A stretch of DNA of 37,815 bases from Chloroflexaceae bacterium (GCA_012034075.1 JAAURD010000023.1:1-37815), one strand, 5' to 3'; numbered from the stretch's first letter, positions 6,938 to 16,158 are shown. The notes: a model not told the origin generated them from the letters alone. Program-made: numbers and translations.

Positions 6938-8097
6938 ATGGCTGTGCAAAAACCAAAAGCGCAGTGGTTTACCCGCTTGCACCTGGAAAACTGGCGCAAC
7001 TTTACCCAGGTTGATGTCCATTTGCAACAACGGGTCTTTCTGATTGGCCCAAATGCCTCAGGCAAATCGAACTTCCTCGATGTCTTTCGCTTTTTGCACG
7101 ATATTGTTGCGGTGGGTGGGGGCTTTCAAGAGGCAGTGCGGAAACGAAAGGGGTCTCCAGTCTCCGCGCACTCGCTGCCCGCAAAAATCCTGACATTGTG
7201 GTGCATGTACAGATTGGTCACGATGACCAACCGAATGCCTGGCAGTATGAAATCCATTTCGCTCAGGATCATCAGCGTCGTCCTATACTCCGCAAAGAAC
7301 GTATCCAGAGACAGGGCGAACTGCTGCTGGATCGCCCAGATGCTCAGGATCATGACGATATTGAACGTCTCACCCAGACCTACCTTGAACAGGTCAATGT
7401 CAACAAAGAGTTTCGGGTGATTGCCGATTTCTTTGCGCAGATACGCTACCTGCATATTGTGCCTCAGCTGATCCGTGAACCAGATCGTTCAGTGGGGCGG
7501 GTCAATGATCCGTTTGGTGGTGATTTTCTGGAACAACTTGCGCGTACTTCCGAAAAAACGCGCACAGCCCGACTGAAACGGATACAGGAGGCCCTCCAGG
7601 TAGCGGTGCCGCAATTGAGGGAATTGACATTATGGCGCGATCCGCGAGGCACGCCGCATCTCCGTGGGCGCTATGAGCACTGGCGGGCGAAGGGGGCATG
7701 GCAAAATGAGGACCACTTTTTGGATGGGACGTTGCGGTTGATGGGCTTACTCTGGGCCATTCTGGAGGGTTCCGGATCGTTGTTGCTGGAAGAGCCGGAA
7801 TGGGCACTGCACCCCGAAGTAATCCGCCATATTCCATCCATGTTTGCACGCATGCAGCGACGTGCAGGGCGACAGGTGCTGGTAAGCACCCACTCTGCTG
7901 ATTTACTCAACGATGAAGGTATTGGCTTGGATGAGGTCTTTCTCTTGCAACCGGTCCAAGAGGGAACGGATGTGCGTTCTGTGGCCAATAACACGGGAGC
8001 ACGCGACCTGGTGTTAAGTGGTGTGCCACTCGCTGATGTTGTGCTTTCGCGTACCCGACCGGCGCATGCTGAGCAACTTGCGCTCTTTGGGGATTAA
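6938..8097 (+). pseudogene. RecF/OLD-like AAA ATPase, interrupted by one frameshift
   Basis: Two adjacent frames together make one SMC/RecF-like ATPase of about 386 residues. The first (ATG 6938, behind GAGGG) has FTRLHLENWRNFTQVDV and Walker A GPNASGKSN. The second, to 8097, has LLLEEPEWALHPE (Walker B) and VLVSTHSADLL (switch histidine). Continuity is lost in GGGG at 7150-7153: adding one G makes the first frame read on into VSSLRALAARKNPDIVVHVQ and the rest of the protein. This is a single missing base, either real decay or a homopolymer sequencing error. AAAGGGG at 7147-7153 is also a possible slippery heptamer, which I consider less likely. Such stand-alone ATPases are often hypothetical AAA_21 proteins; the role is unknown. 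Confidence 0.85.
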
Positions 8098-8732
8098 ACC
8101 ACATCGGGAGCGATGCAGTGTGTCGCACCCCGCGCTCTACGCCTTCCGTTCCGACCGCTCTGTGCCTCCGTGGTGCGTCTCCATGCACCTCTTGCGCCTG
8201 TGCGTGATTCAGCGCAAGAAGACTTTCTTCTCTCCACTTGGAATACGAGTCTGATTTGAGTACTTGTGGTCGAAAGCAAACCTGCTTTTTCTCTCTGCTT
8301 GGATTTTGTTAGGGAACGATTATGCGCTCATTTCAAGTGTTGTTGCGAACCGATCCTCATGAAGCGCGGTCTACCAACACAGTGTAATATCATCGCAAGC
8401 TCGTTCATCGCTTCCTGGTACTGCTGCGGCATGCTCAAAAAGTTTGCGAGCGGCTCATAGTGTATTGGTAGTCGTCCCGACCGCATGCAGGTAGGGTGAC
8501 TGCGCTCCCGGATGGCCACAACCTGGTCTGTAGGGGCGCAGCGTGTTGCGTCCCTACAGACCAAATAGAGGGCGAGCGTCCATATAAAATAGTATAAACA
8601 TGCTAACCGTATGCAAGTGAGATGCTGGTGCTCCAATGTCGCTACCAGACCGATGCTCATCTTTTGTGGTTTTTCCATCATATCTGGATCGTTGCTGGTA
8701 GTGCCGCAGTGTTGTTATGCAGGCAGTGTGCT
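8098..8732. other. Noncoding stretch between convergent genes
   Basis: Open frames here lack recognisable protein character. The only strong structure is the long hairpin at 8524-8563. Two vaguely similar tracts (near 8222-8240 and 8287-8306, both CTCTC-rich and followed by CTTGGA) may be degenerate repeats. Nothing else is supported. Confidence 0.5.
8524..8563. repeat. Long imperfect hairpin (REP-like or terminator)
   Basis: Two 17-base arms (8524-8540 and 8547-8563) are complementary with one mismatch around a 6-base loop. Arms begin TGGTCTGTAGGG. The element lies between convergent genes, so it could stop transcription from both sides, but it lacks a clean T-run and resembles dispersed palindromic repeats. 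A related GGACGCAGC core recurs in the palindrome at 9824-9847. Confidence 0.6.
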
Positions 8733-9782
8733 CTATTCGGTGGTGTTTTGTTGCAAAAAGCGCTGTACCTGGGTGCGAATATCGGCATGATGGCCGAGCA
8801 ACAAATGCCCACCGGTCTCCAGCGGGAGGAATTGCGCATCAGGAATATGCGTTGCGGTGTATGTGCCAAAGCTGAATGGGTTGATCTGGTCATCCTGGGC
8901 ATGGACGACGAACGTGGGCATGGTCAGCGTTTCCAGTTGGTAGCGTGCAGCGGGATCAATGGCACTCCCTTCGTTTTGCAGCCCGGTAAACCGTGCGGTG
9001 ACAGGCTGGAATGAATCGACCATATGGGCCATAAAGAGCTGTTCTTCTGGTGGCGCGATGGCCTGCAATTCAGGCGTGATGTCGAACAGAGGTTCGAGGC
9101 TGGAGCGTGACAGGTGCTGCATAAGCCAGTAGGGGAAATCGGAGCTAAAGAGCGCCTGGTAGAGCCAAATGGGCATGGGAAACTCCTGCTCATCGGCGGT
9201 AAGGGGGGTATAGGGCGCGGATGAGAGTAGCACCAGGGCGACAGTGCGATCGGGGTAGCGCTGGGCAAATTGCAATGCTGGTGGCACGCCGCCAGACATA
9301 GCCAGAATGGCAACTTGTTCGATCTCCAGGGTGTCGAGCAGATCAGCAAATGCATCCGCCTGAGCGGCAGTGGAAACATCGGCTGGCAGTGGGGAGCGCA
9401 GATAGCCAAAGCGCGATGGACTGATCCAGCGGAAACCATCGCCACCGTAAGCCTGTGCAATCGAGATGCCCTGATCATATCCGCCGCCGGCACCGTGGAT
9501 CACCAGCACCGGCGGGCCATCGCCCCAGGTGGTGTACTCTAGCGGGCCGTGCCTGGTTTCGATGAGTTGGCTACCTGCTTGCAGGCGGTCGTGAATGGCT
9601 TGCATGTCGCGTGTATAAGCAATGGCGGTTGCGGCGGCACCAATTGCAAGCACCCCAACAATGCCCAGCACAATCCGTCGCCATGCCCGGTGCCTTGCAC
9701 GGTTGCGCGGTGTGGTACCTGTTTTGGAGAGGATACGCTGAAACATGCGTTGATAGCGATTTTTCTGTATGGCACATTTCAT
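8733..9782 (-). CDS. Membrane-anchored alpha/beta hydrolase
   Basis: A 349-residue alpha/beta hydrolase. After a basic N-terminus comes one membrane helix (about 36-57, IVLGIVGVLAIGAAATAIAY), probably a signal anchor that places the enzyme outside the membrane. VLVIHGAGGGYDQG carries the oxyanion HG motif. AILAMSGGVPPALQFA supplies the nucleophile serine in the SGG form of the elbow. VVHAQDDQINP supplies the acid and GGHLLLGH the histidine, so the triad is complete. The substrate is unknown. The first ATG (9782) lies inside an inverted repeat and has a poor ribosome site; ATG 9746 is an alternative start. It appears to be a single-gene unit. Confidence 0.85.
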   Translation of the reverse strand: MKCAIQKNRYQRMFQRILSKTGTTPRNRARHRAWRRIVLGIVGVLAIGAAATAIAYTRDMQAIHDRLQAGSQLIETRHGPLEYTTWGDGPPVLVIHGAGGGYDQGISIAQAYGGDGFRWISPSRFGYLRSPLPADVSTAAQADAFADLLDTLEIEQVAILAMSGGVPPALQFAQRYPDRTVALVLLSSAPYTPLTADEQEFPMPIWLYQALFSSDFPYWLMQHLSRSSLEPLFDITPELQAIAPPEEQLFMAHMVDSFQPVTARFTGLQNEGSAIDPAARYQLETLTMPTFVVHAQDDQINPFSFGTYTATHIPDAQFLPLETGGHLLLGHHADIRTQVQRFLQQNTTE

Positions 9783-9810
9783 GTGTTTTCAACAGCAAAA
9801 CATGTGCCAT
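9769..9810. promoter_or_regulatory. Inverted repeat over the hydrolase start
   Basis: ATGGCACAT (9769-9777) and ATGTGCCAT (9802-9810) are perfect 9-base inverted arms 24 bases apart, spanning the ATG at 9782. It could be an operator or an mRNA hairpin limiting translation. Function is inferred from position only. Confidence 0.4.
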
Positions 9811-9823
9811 CTTGGGAGAGGCA

Positions 9824-9900
9824 TAGGACGCAGCATGCTGCGTCCTACAGCGGGGTCGCCGCCCCTCACCCCCGGCCCCTCTCCCACAAGGGGAGAGGGG
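9824..9900. repeat. 24-base perfect palindrome plus CCCCTCTCCC hairpin repeat
   Basis: Positions 9824-9847 form a perfect 24-base palindrome (arms TAGGACGCAGCA). Immediately after, CCCCTCTCCC and GGGGAGAGGGG flank ACAA (about 9876-9900), a hairpin type found as an intergenic repeat in many genomes. They sit upstream of the hydrolase and downstream of the PAS gene, both leftward. They could terminate or insulate transcription but look like dispersed repeats. Confidence 0.6.
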
Positions 9901-9949
9901 AGTCACGGCGGGGTCGCAAGCCACCCCCCACAAATCTATCGTTTACGGA

Positions 9950-10381
9950 TTACACTTTGCTCATATCAAATGAAATACCGCCGATAGCCCAGATATCCCC
10001 CTGATCGTTGTAAATAGGGAATTTAATCGAACGATAGGAGTGCATACCATCGGCAAACGGTACCATCTCAATCACATCAATCTCTTTATTTGTGGTGAGA
10101 ACCCGCTCATCGTGAACACGCAGCGGCGTTGCTATTTCCAGGGCAAAGAGTTGGTAATCGGTTTTGCCAACAATCAAATCCGGTTCGCGGTTGAGCCGTT
10201 CACGAAAATAGCGGTTAATCATCAAATAGCGGCCGTGGCGGTCTTTTACAAACGCCGCCATCGGAATATGGTCAAAAAGGGTGCGTAACATCGAATGATT
10301 CTGCCGCAAAAGCTTTATCTCATCTCGCACATCTTCAAGCATATGTGTATGTTCATGGACTACTGTAGCATCGTTGCTCAT
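9950..10381 (-). CDS. Small single-PAS-domain protein
   Basis: A 143-residue soluble protein with a short N-terminal helical part (about 1-30, DVRDEIKLLRQNHSMLRTL) and one PAS domain from about residue 34: FDHIPMAAFVKDRHGRYLMINRYFRERL, then IVGKTDYQLF and a final strand pair ending IWAIGGISFDMSKV. No kinase, cyclase or DNA-binding part follows. It may act as a stand-alone sensor or adaptor, or bind a small ligand; the sequence does not show which. The ATG has a strong GAGGAG site. The nearest candidate promoter element is TATAAT on the minus strand at 10487-10482. It is transcribed in the same direction as the upstream membrane protein gene, with a 147-base gap. Confidence 0.8.
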   Translation of the reverse strand: MSNDATVVHEHTHMLEDVRDEIKLLRQNHSMLRTLFDHIPMAAFVKDRHGRYLMINRYFRERLNREPDLIVGKTDYQLFALEIATPLRVHDERVLTTNKEIDVIEMVPFADGMHSYRSIKFPIYNDQGDIWAIGGISFDMSKV

Positions 10382-10481
10382 GTTTTACTCCTCTGATTCT
10401 GTATAATCGTTGCAAAGCTCATGCCCTGCACGCTTGCATCATTGCTGGCTGTTCCCAACGCTGAGACTCAGCCCATTATTT

Positions 10482-10487
10482 ATTATA
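10482..10487 (-). promoter_or_regulatory. Possible -10 box for the PAS gene
   Basis: TATAAT on the minus strand, about 100 bases before the PAS start. No good -35 was found. A small hairpin GCTGA-N3-TCAGC lies just downstream at about 10460-10472. Confidence 0.3.
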
Positions 10488-10528
10488 CAATCGATGGGTT
10501 ACAACCAGGTTTCATCACGATAGCAACA

Positions 10529-12691
10529 CTATTCGCGCTTGCGCAGAACGTAAACGTCTACCTGTGAGAGATTAAAGCTGATGTTGCGCGGGTCATTGGT
10601 ATACCCGCGTGCCTCTGGCGAAAGGGCAGGTTGCTGGCTGCGCAGTTCCAGCCGCTGTTCACCAGCACGCACTGGCAGCAGCAACGATATGCGCCGTGGC
10701 GTTTCACGGGGCATGTCAATCGTGGTCAACAACTGCTGCTGCAACGTCAAGCTGATCTGGCGCTCCTGATCGAAGCTATAGAGATTGAACGAAACCGCCG
10801 TTGCGTGCGTCGATCCGGCATCGGCGACACAGGGCCTGATGAACAGTGAACCATGGGTACCAATAGCCCAGCGATACAGGATGCCGGACGGGTTTGTATC
10901 AGCGTCATACCACTCGTCGGGGGCAAGCGTCCAGTAAGGTTCAGCCGGTCGTTCGCGTTCTACCTCATACACACGCAGCATGCTGTCCTCATAGACTGGT
11001 GTGTGTTGCGCAAAGAGACGCTGTTCCAGCCGGGTGATATCGGGTAGGCGGTAGGCATCCACCCGCTGCTGATAGAAGAGCACATACCGAATACCCTGGC
11101 AGCGCAATGCACTGCGGATTGCAGACGGGCTATCGTCAAGGCCAACATCACGTGGCACTGGTCGCGCATCGAGCAGCGCGCCAAAAAAGCGTGCGCCACT
11201 CCAGGGATGACCTTTGGAGCGGGAGATAGTCCCACCAACGATGGGGCGGGTATGATGAGTCTGGTAAAAGAGCGAGAAATTATCGAGATGGGGCACTTCA
11301 AGCACGGCATACGGTTCCGGATCATCTGCCAGTTGCTGAAAAAAGGGCGTAACCTTATCCGCACTGACCGGGGTCAGGGCAAAGGGACGCGGCCAGTATT
11401 CAAAGAGTACGATGAGCACCACGAGTACGACCAGACCATGGCGTAAGAGCGGTCGCTTAGCGGTAAAAAAACGCTGGCTTACCAGCCATTGCAGGCCAAT
11501 CGCGGCAAGCACCGCCAGGGCCAGCATGGCACCGGCCACAAAGCGGCTGGGGACACGATGAATATTGAAGAAGGGCAGCTGGTGTAGCAAGAGATAGGGC
11601 AACGGAATGGGGTTTGCCGAAAAATAGGAGTTCTGTCCATTGATCTGCAAGTAGGGACCCAGGGCCAGCACCACACAGATGGCAAAGAGGATCAGGAAGA
11701 GCCTGCTGCGTCGTAGGGCACCAAAGAGCGCACAGAGACCGAGCACAAGCGGCAGAAACCCCAGCGTGGCGACACCGCCAACAATAAAGGTGGGCACCAG
11801 GCCGCCGTGAAAGCGCTGGCCGGCCCAGTCGCCCCAGAGTGGATGGTAGATGCTGGGCAGCAGAAAGGCCAACACATCGGTGGAGTGGTAGATATTATCA
11901 TCCAGGCCACGCGCGGCGTAGGGGCTCGATGCTGCCTCGATGAGCATGGGCACGAGCACTGGGGTCAAGAGCAGAGCGGCCAGCGCACCCACCAGCGCAA
12001 TAGAGAGTACAATAGTGATGCGCCGTTGCCAGGTCGGCGCAAGAACAACCTCATACAGGCCAATTATGGCGGTGAACAGCACAGCATAAATGGTATAGTG
12101 CCATTCGCTCAACGCACTGCACACCAGAAACAACGCTGCCAGCAGTAACAGACGGCGATCCTGGCGCAGGCCGATCAGCAAGGCCAGGACGGTCAGCGGG
12201 AGCCATTGCAGCGAGAGGAGATGGGGTTGGCCGACGCTCAGGTGCAATGCCATATAGGGGCTAAAGCCATAGATGAGACCGGCCACAAAGGAAGCACCCC
12301 GCCACTGCGTGACAAAAAATGCCAGCGCATACGCCCCCAGGCAGCTTGCCCACAGCGTGAGCCAGATCAGCACATTATAGGCAGGTGCCAGCCCACAGCA
12401 CCAGGAGATGGGTTGGACGACCAGGCTCCCCAGCGCATTGTAGGTATGAAAATAGAGCGGCGTGCCAAAGGGGTAATACATCAGCGTCGTATAGTAGGGG
12501 TACTGTCCGGTCTCGATAGCATGACCCAGCCAGTAGATGTTCCACAGGTTCAGCAGGCCATCCCAGCCTTCGCCGACCAGAGCATTGTTCATATGCAGTA
12601 ATGCGGGGTAGGTATAGAGCAGCGTGATACTCAGATAGAAAAGCGCATAGATTCCGTGCTGGTGCCAGAGTGAGCGTATGGTGCGACGCAT
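10529..12691 (-). CDS. Large multispanning membrane protein, GT-C glycosyltransferase-like
   Basis: A 720-residue protein with a short basic N-terminus, about a dozen hydrophobic helices in residues 15-440 and a soluble C-terminal domain. The first extracytoplasmic loop has GEGWDGLLNLWNIYW, where an Asp follows helix 1 as in GT-C enzymes that use polyprenyl-phosphate sugars. A second loop has RPIVGGTISRS, shared with the paralogue at 13984-16116. The C-terminal part is rich in beta strands. The likely role is transfer of a sugar to an envelope glycan or protein, but no specific family member is recognised. The paralogue is divergently transcribed beyond the acetate permease gene. It has its own ATG; no nearby partner glycan genes were seen. 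Confidence 0.65.
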   Translation of the reverse strand: MRRTIRSLWHQHGIYALFYLSITLLYTYPALLHMNNALVGEGWDGLLNLWNIYWLGHAIETGQYPYYTTLMYYPFGTPLYFHTYNALGSLVVQPISWCCGLAPAYNVLIWLTLWASCLGAYALAFFVTQWRGASFVAGLIYGFSPYMALHLSVGQPHLLSLQWLPLTVLALLIGLRQDRRLLLLAALFLVCSALSEWHYTIYAVLFTAIIGLYEVVLAPTWQRRITIVLSIALVGALAALLLTPVLVPMLIEAASSPYAARGLDDNIYHSTDVLAFLLPSIYHPLWGDWAGQRFHGGLVPTFIVGGVATLGFLPLVLGLCALFGALRRSRLFLILFAICVVLALGPYLQINGQNSYFSANPIPLPYLLLHQLPFFNIHRVPSRFVAGAMLALAVLAAIGLQWLVSQRFFTAKRPLLRHGLVVLVVLIVLFEYWPRPFALTPVSADKVTPFFQQLADDPEPYAVLEVPHLDNFSLFYQTHHTRPIVGGTISRSKGHPWSGARFFGALLDARPVPRDVGLDDSPSAIRSALRCQGIRYVLFYQQRVDAYRLPDITRLEQRLFAQHTPVYEDSMLRVYEVERERPAEPYWTLAPDEWYDADTNPSGILYRWAIGTHGSLFIRPCVADAGSTHATAVSFNLYSFDQERQISLTLQQQLLTTIDMPRETPRRISLLLPVRAGEQRLELRSQQPALSPEARGYTNDPRNISFNLSQVDVYVLRKRE

Positions 12692-12796
12692 CTTGCCTCG
12701 TCAGGATTCGGATTGTACCGGGTGCCGATGACTGTCGGGTAGCGGCATGATAGAGCAGTCTGTGGGATTGTGCAAGCGAGTGTCTGGAGCAACAGA

Positions 12797-12824
12797 ATGC
12801 CCGTCGCGGGGGCACGACGGGCAT
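12797..12824 (-). terminator. Terminator hairpin after the acetate permease gene
   Basis: ATGCCCGTCG (12797-12806) and CGACGGGCAT (12815-12824) form a perfect 10-base stem with an 8-base loop. It lies about 60 bases beyond the stop of the leftward permease gene and before the next leftward gene. Reading leftward it is followed by TCTGTTGCTCC, only moderately T-rich, so it may need help from other factors. Confidence 0.65.
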
Positions 12825-12881
12825 CTTGCACAGTGTGTTTAGGATGGCAACAAGCCATTCATTTCTACGTTGAGCCAGCGG

Positions 12882-13493
12882 TTAGTGCGCTTTGGCGGCC
12901 AGTTTTGGTGTAGCAGCAACTTTCTTTTCACCACTGATCCAGGGTTTGCCCACCGGCAAAACATCGCGTCCAAACACATCACCGAGAATGATGTGGGCCA
13001 TGACGTACCAAGCCAGCAATGCACAAACCATCAATTCATACCCGGCTACCACGTTCATAATGGGGAAGCCAAAGTGCCCCAGGTCAAGCAAGATAAAGCC
13101 AATCAGCAGTGTCGTAAAGGTCCAGGCCAGGGCACCATTGATACGCATTGAACCAACCCACATAATAGCTGTGTAGAAGGTCCAGGCGACCAGGAACCAG
13201 CCCATATCGGTCTGGCTTGTCGTAAACACCTCATAGCGATTGCCCAGCATAATCAAGGCCAGCGCAATCCAGAAACAACCATACGATGTAAACGCGCTAT
13301 AGCCAAAGTTGTTCCCTGTTTTCATCTCTTGCAGACCGGCAATCATCTGTGCCAGGCCACCAAAGATAAGACCCAATGCTACGACCGGACCCAATTCCAT
13401 CCACCCAACATTGTGGAACTGCAGAACGAGAGTCGTTAAACCGAAACCGGCAAGACCGACGACCGCTGGATTGCCTAACTTTTGACCACTCAT
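12882..13493 (-). CDS. Acetate uptake permease of the SatP/GPR1/FUN34/YaaH family
   Basis: A 203-residue membrane protein with six hydrophobic helices. The N-terminal signature NPAVVGLAGFGLTT (residues 8-21) is the NPAPLGL-type motif of the AceTr family. FGGLAQMIAGLQEMKTGNNFGYSAFTSYGCFW matches the central family segment, including the gate-lining residues. Members carry acetate or succinate together with protons. The C-terminus is a basic tail, EKKVAATPKLAAKAH, outside the family core. Acetate uptake would suit photoheterotrophic growth, but that is inference. The ATG follows AGAGGT, with an AT-rich leader of about 140 bases and a good promoter. Confidence 0.92.
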   Translation of the reverse strand: MSGQKLGNPAVVGLAGFGLTTLVLQFHNVGWMELGPVVALGLIFGGLAQMIAGLQEMKTGNNFGYSAFTSYGCFWIALALIMLGNRYEVFTTSQTDMGWFLVAWTFYTAIMWVGSMRINGALAWTFTTLLIGFILLDLGHFGFPIMNVVAGYELMVCALLAWYVMAHIILGDVFGRDVLPVGKPWISGEKKVAATPKLAAKAH

Positions 13494-13983
13494 GGAGATG
13501 TACCTCTTTCCTCATCGATTAAGTACTGGCGAATACTTCTTTGTGCAAAAAGTGAACGAGTATGAGTGCAAACACCGTTATCTTTACGTTAGCCTTATCT
13601 GTAGAACAGCTTGCTCGTTCCTTTTTTCACAATGACAGGAGTATATCAGATTGTGATTTTTTTGTCAATGGGTTTTATGCGCCAGGAAAGGCGCTTTGAG
13701 TGAATATTTCTTCAAGAAGATGAATGAAAGGTAAATACCTCTACACTTTTAGCTGGTGTTTTTGTTGGAAAAAGTGAAGGTGGTCATTTGATGTTGACAC
13801 GACGGTGGTGCCAATGTGCTTGATGGATCGATAGGAAAATGAACCATTACTCTTAGGTATCTGTTAAAAGCCATCTGAACCAATTCAAAAATTCTGCACG
13901 CTATTCTATCATTGTCAGTTACAATACAACCACAATTCGATCTTCTCACCAGATGACAACCTGGTGATCAGGAGATTCAAACA
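13494..13983. other. AT-rich divergent intergenic region
   Basis: A 490-base noncoding region between divergent genes. It contains the acetate permease promoter (13640-13668) and its long leader, and an AGGAG site just before the rightward gene at 13984. CACCAG and CTGGTG form a small inverted pair near 13949-13967. No credible protein or RNA gene was recognised. Confidence 0.5.
13640..13668 (-). promoter_or_regulatory. Acetate permease promoter
   Basis: On the minus strand TTGACA (13668-13663) and TATACT (13645-13640) are spaced by exactly 17 bases, with an A-run directly after the -35 box. This is close to the sigma70-type consensus. The predicted start is near 13633, leaving a leader of about 140 bases. 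Confidence 0.75.
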
Positions 13984-16116
13984 ATGACGACTTGGACCAG
14001 AAACCGACTGCACCTGCTGTTCCGTCTGAAGCGGCCTCCCTGGCGGAGTGCTCATGTCGGAGCATTGGCACTGTATTTCTTGCTCACGTGCTATCTGCTG
14101 CTGCCAGTGCTCCCCTTCTTTGACAGCGTTATTCCGGGGAGCGGCCTGGCTAATGCCGATGGCTGGCAAAATGTGTGGAACCTGTGGTGGGTGCGCTATG
14201 CATTGACGCACTGGCAGAACCCCTTTTACACGCCGATGATCTTTCATCCGGATGGCGCCGAACTCTATCTCCAGCATGCGCTCAATATTGCCAACGGTCT
14301 GCTGACGTTGCCCGTCCAACTGCTCGCTGGCCCAGTAGCAGCATACAACACCGCCGTGGTGCTGGGCTTTGTGCTCAGTGGGTATGCCACCTATCTGCTG
14401 GCACTGCATCTTATCCGCCACGCTGGCATTGCCCTGGTGGTTGGCGCAATCTTTACCTTCTCGCCATTTCATCTAGCACGCCTCTGGGATGGGCATCTCT
14501 CGTGGGTGACCTTGCAGTGGATTCCATTCTATCTCTGGGCGCTGATTCAGGCATGGGATGAGCAACCGTTGCCGCAACAACGTCGGTACTGGATGGCGCT
14601 TCTGGCCGGCATCTTTCTGACGCTGGCAGCGCTCAATACCTGGTACCATGCGCTCTACTGCCTGATTTTCACGATGGTGTTTTTACTCGTTCGTCTCGCG
14701 TTTAACAGGCAGCCTGTTGTCTGGCGCCAGACGATGGTGACGCTGGGTATTATTGCTGGTGTCAGTGGCGTGCTGCTGGCGCCGGTGTTGCTCCCCACAC
14801 TGACCCTGTACAGCCAGCAGGGATCGGACTCGGGTTGGGATCGGCTGACCATTGCACATTCGGCGGATATCATCGATTTCGTCACGCCCAGTCATCTGCA
14901 CCCGCTCTGGGGGCAGGCCGCCGCCGAATGGCACAACCAGATGCGGCCGGGCATCTGGGGCTGGGTGATTACGCCGGGCATTGCGGTATTGCTTCTGGCA
15001 GCCATTGGGGTGTGGGCGTTCTGGCAGCAGACGCGGCTCTGGCTGGTGGTCGTGCTGATCATCAGTGTCCTGGCATTTGGTCCACGTCTCGTGCTGGCCG
15101 GATTCGCTACTGATATACCCATGCCCTATGCATTTCTCCAGTGGCTACCGGGTATGTCGATGGCCCGCCGACCCAACCACTTAATCCTGGTGATCTTGCC
15201 CCTGGTTGCAGTGCTGGCCGGATTTGGCCTGTACGCGTTGCTCTTGCGTGGCTGTCTGGGCGAAATGCTGTTGCTGCTGTTTGGCATACTGGTGCTGCTG
15301 GAGTATCTGGTATTGCCCTTTCCGCGTTTACCGTTGTTTGTCCATCCGTCTTTCGCGGAGTTGCGTGAGCAACCGGGCGCAGTCTTTGAGTTGCCGTTAG
15401 AGCACCGTTCGGCAGGCCCAATGGTCAACCAGATGGTCCATGAGCGACCGATTGTCGGTGGTTATCTCTCACGCAGTCCAGATATTCCCGCGTTTGTTCA
15501 ACGTGTCCCCTGGGTGAACCAGCTGTGGCAGGCTCAGCCCTATCAGGGTATCGATATCTTTGGTGAAGCACCAGACGATGCCTGGCAGGCTTTTTCCTTT
15601 TATGATCTGCGCACCATCGTTATCTGGAACAACCGACTGCATCGGGATCAGGTTGCCACGATGCAAATGTTGATGGAACGCTTTTTGCCGGAACTGCACA
15701 TAGAGCAACCAGGGCCGGAGATGACCATCTATCAGGTAGCACCAGTACCCACCCCACACCCCTTTCTATTTGCTGGCACGGGTTGGTACCAGCGTGAGTA
15801 TGCGCAAGAGCGTATCTGGCGCTGGATGGCGGAAACTGCTACCGTGCAACTGGTCAATCCGTCGGTCCAGACAACAGTGGTGGGTCTGGAAATAGACGTG
15901 GAGAGCTATCAACACACCCGCCCACTGGCACTCACACTCGATGAGACCCCACTGGACACCTTTGCGATTCCTCGGGCAGCCAGGACCCTGCGGCTCTGGC
16001 TGGCGTTGTCACCGGGCGAACACACCCTGCGTTTCCAGAGTGAGCCATCGATGAGCACGGCCGGCACGCCCAGGTTGCTGAGTCTCTCCTTTACCCGTAT
16101 TGCAATACGCCTGTAG
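13984..16116 (+). CDS. Large multispanning membrane protein, GT-C glycosyltransferase-like (paralogue)
   Basis: A 710-residue protein with the same plan as the protein at 10529-12691: a basic N-terminus, about a dozen helices over residues 20-450 and a soluble beta-rich C-terminus. The first loop reads LANADGWQNVWNLWWVRYA, equivalent to the GWDGLLNLWNIYW loop of the paralogue, and the later loop RPIVGGYLSRSPDIP is also shared. Other likenesses are the SAHIID/STDVLAF-like stretch followed by HPLWG in both. They are probably envelope glycosyltransferases of the GT-C fold; donor and acceptor are unknown. AGGAG lies 9 bases before the ATG. Confidence 0.65.
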   Translation: MTTWTRNRLHLLFRLKRPPWRSAHVGALALYFLLTCYLLLPVLPFFDSVIPGSGLANADGWQNVWNLWWVRYALTHWQNPFYTPMIFHPDGAELYLQHALNIANGLLTLPVQLLAGPVAAYNTAVVLGFVLSGYATYLLALHLIRHAGIALVVGAIFTFSPFHLARLWDGHLSWVTLQWIPFYLWALIQAWDEQPLPQQRRYWMALLAGIFLTLAALNTWYHALYCLIFTMVFLLVRLAFNRQPVVWRQTMVTLGIIAGVSGVLLAPVLLPTLTLYSQQGSDSGWDRLTIAHSADIIDFVTPSHLHPLWGQAAAEWHNQMRPGIWGWVITPGIAVLLLAAIGVWAFWQQTRLWLVVVLIISVLAFGPRLVLAGFATDIPMPYAFLQWLPGMSMARRPNHLILVILPLVAVLAGFGLYALLLRGCLGEMLLLLFGILVLLEYLVLPFPRLPLFVHPSFAELREQPGAVFELPLEHRSAGPMVNQMVHERPIVGGYLSRSPDIPAFVQRVPWVNQLWQAQPYQGIDIFGEAPDDAWQAFSFYDLRTIVIWNNRLHRDQVATMQMLMERFLPELHIEQPGPEMTIYQVAPVPTPHPFLFAGTGWYQREYAQERIWRWMAETATVQLVNPSVQTTVVGLEIDVESYQHTRPLALTLDETPLDTFAIPRAARTLRLWLALSPGEHTLRFQSEPSMSTAGTPRLLSLSFTRIAIRL

Positions 16117-16158
16117 AACATCGTTCGTTTGTTGTGCCGGGCAGGAAAGAACTGACCA

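Noticed and set aside
7147..7153. Programmed -1 frameshift in the ATPase gene
   Set aside because: AAAGGGG is compatible with slippage, but similar single-base breaks in unrelated genes make a simple indel the better explanation.
8328..8681. 117-codon minus-strand frame in the noncoding stretch
   Set aside because: Crosses the large hairpin at 8524-8563, lacks a ribosome site and shows no recognisable domain.
9876..9900. Insertion sequence end
   Set aside because: The CCCCTCTCCC hairpin is a common intergenic repeat; no transposase, target duplication or terminal inverted repeats at a distance were found.
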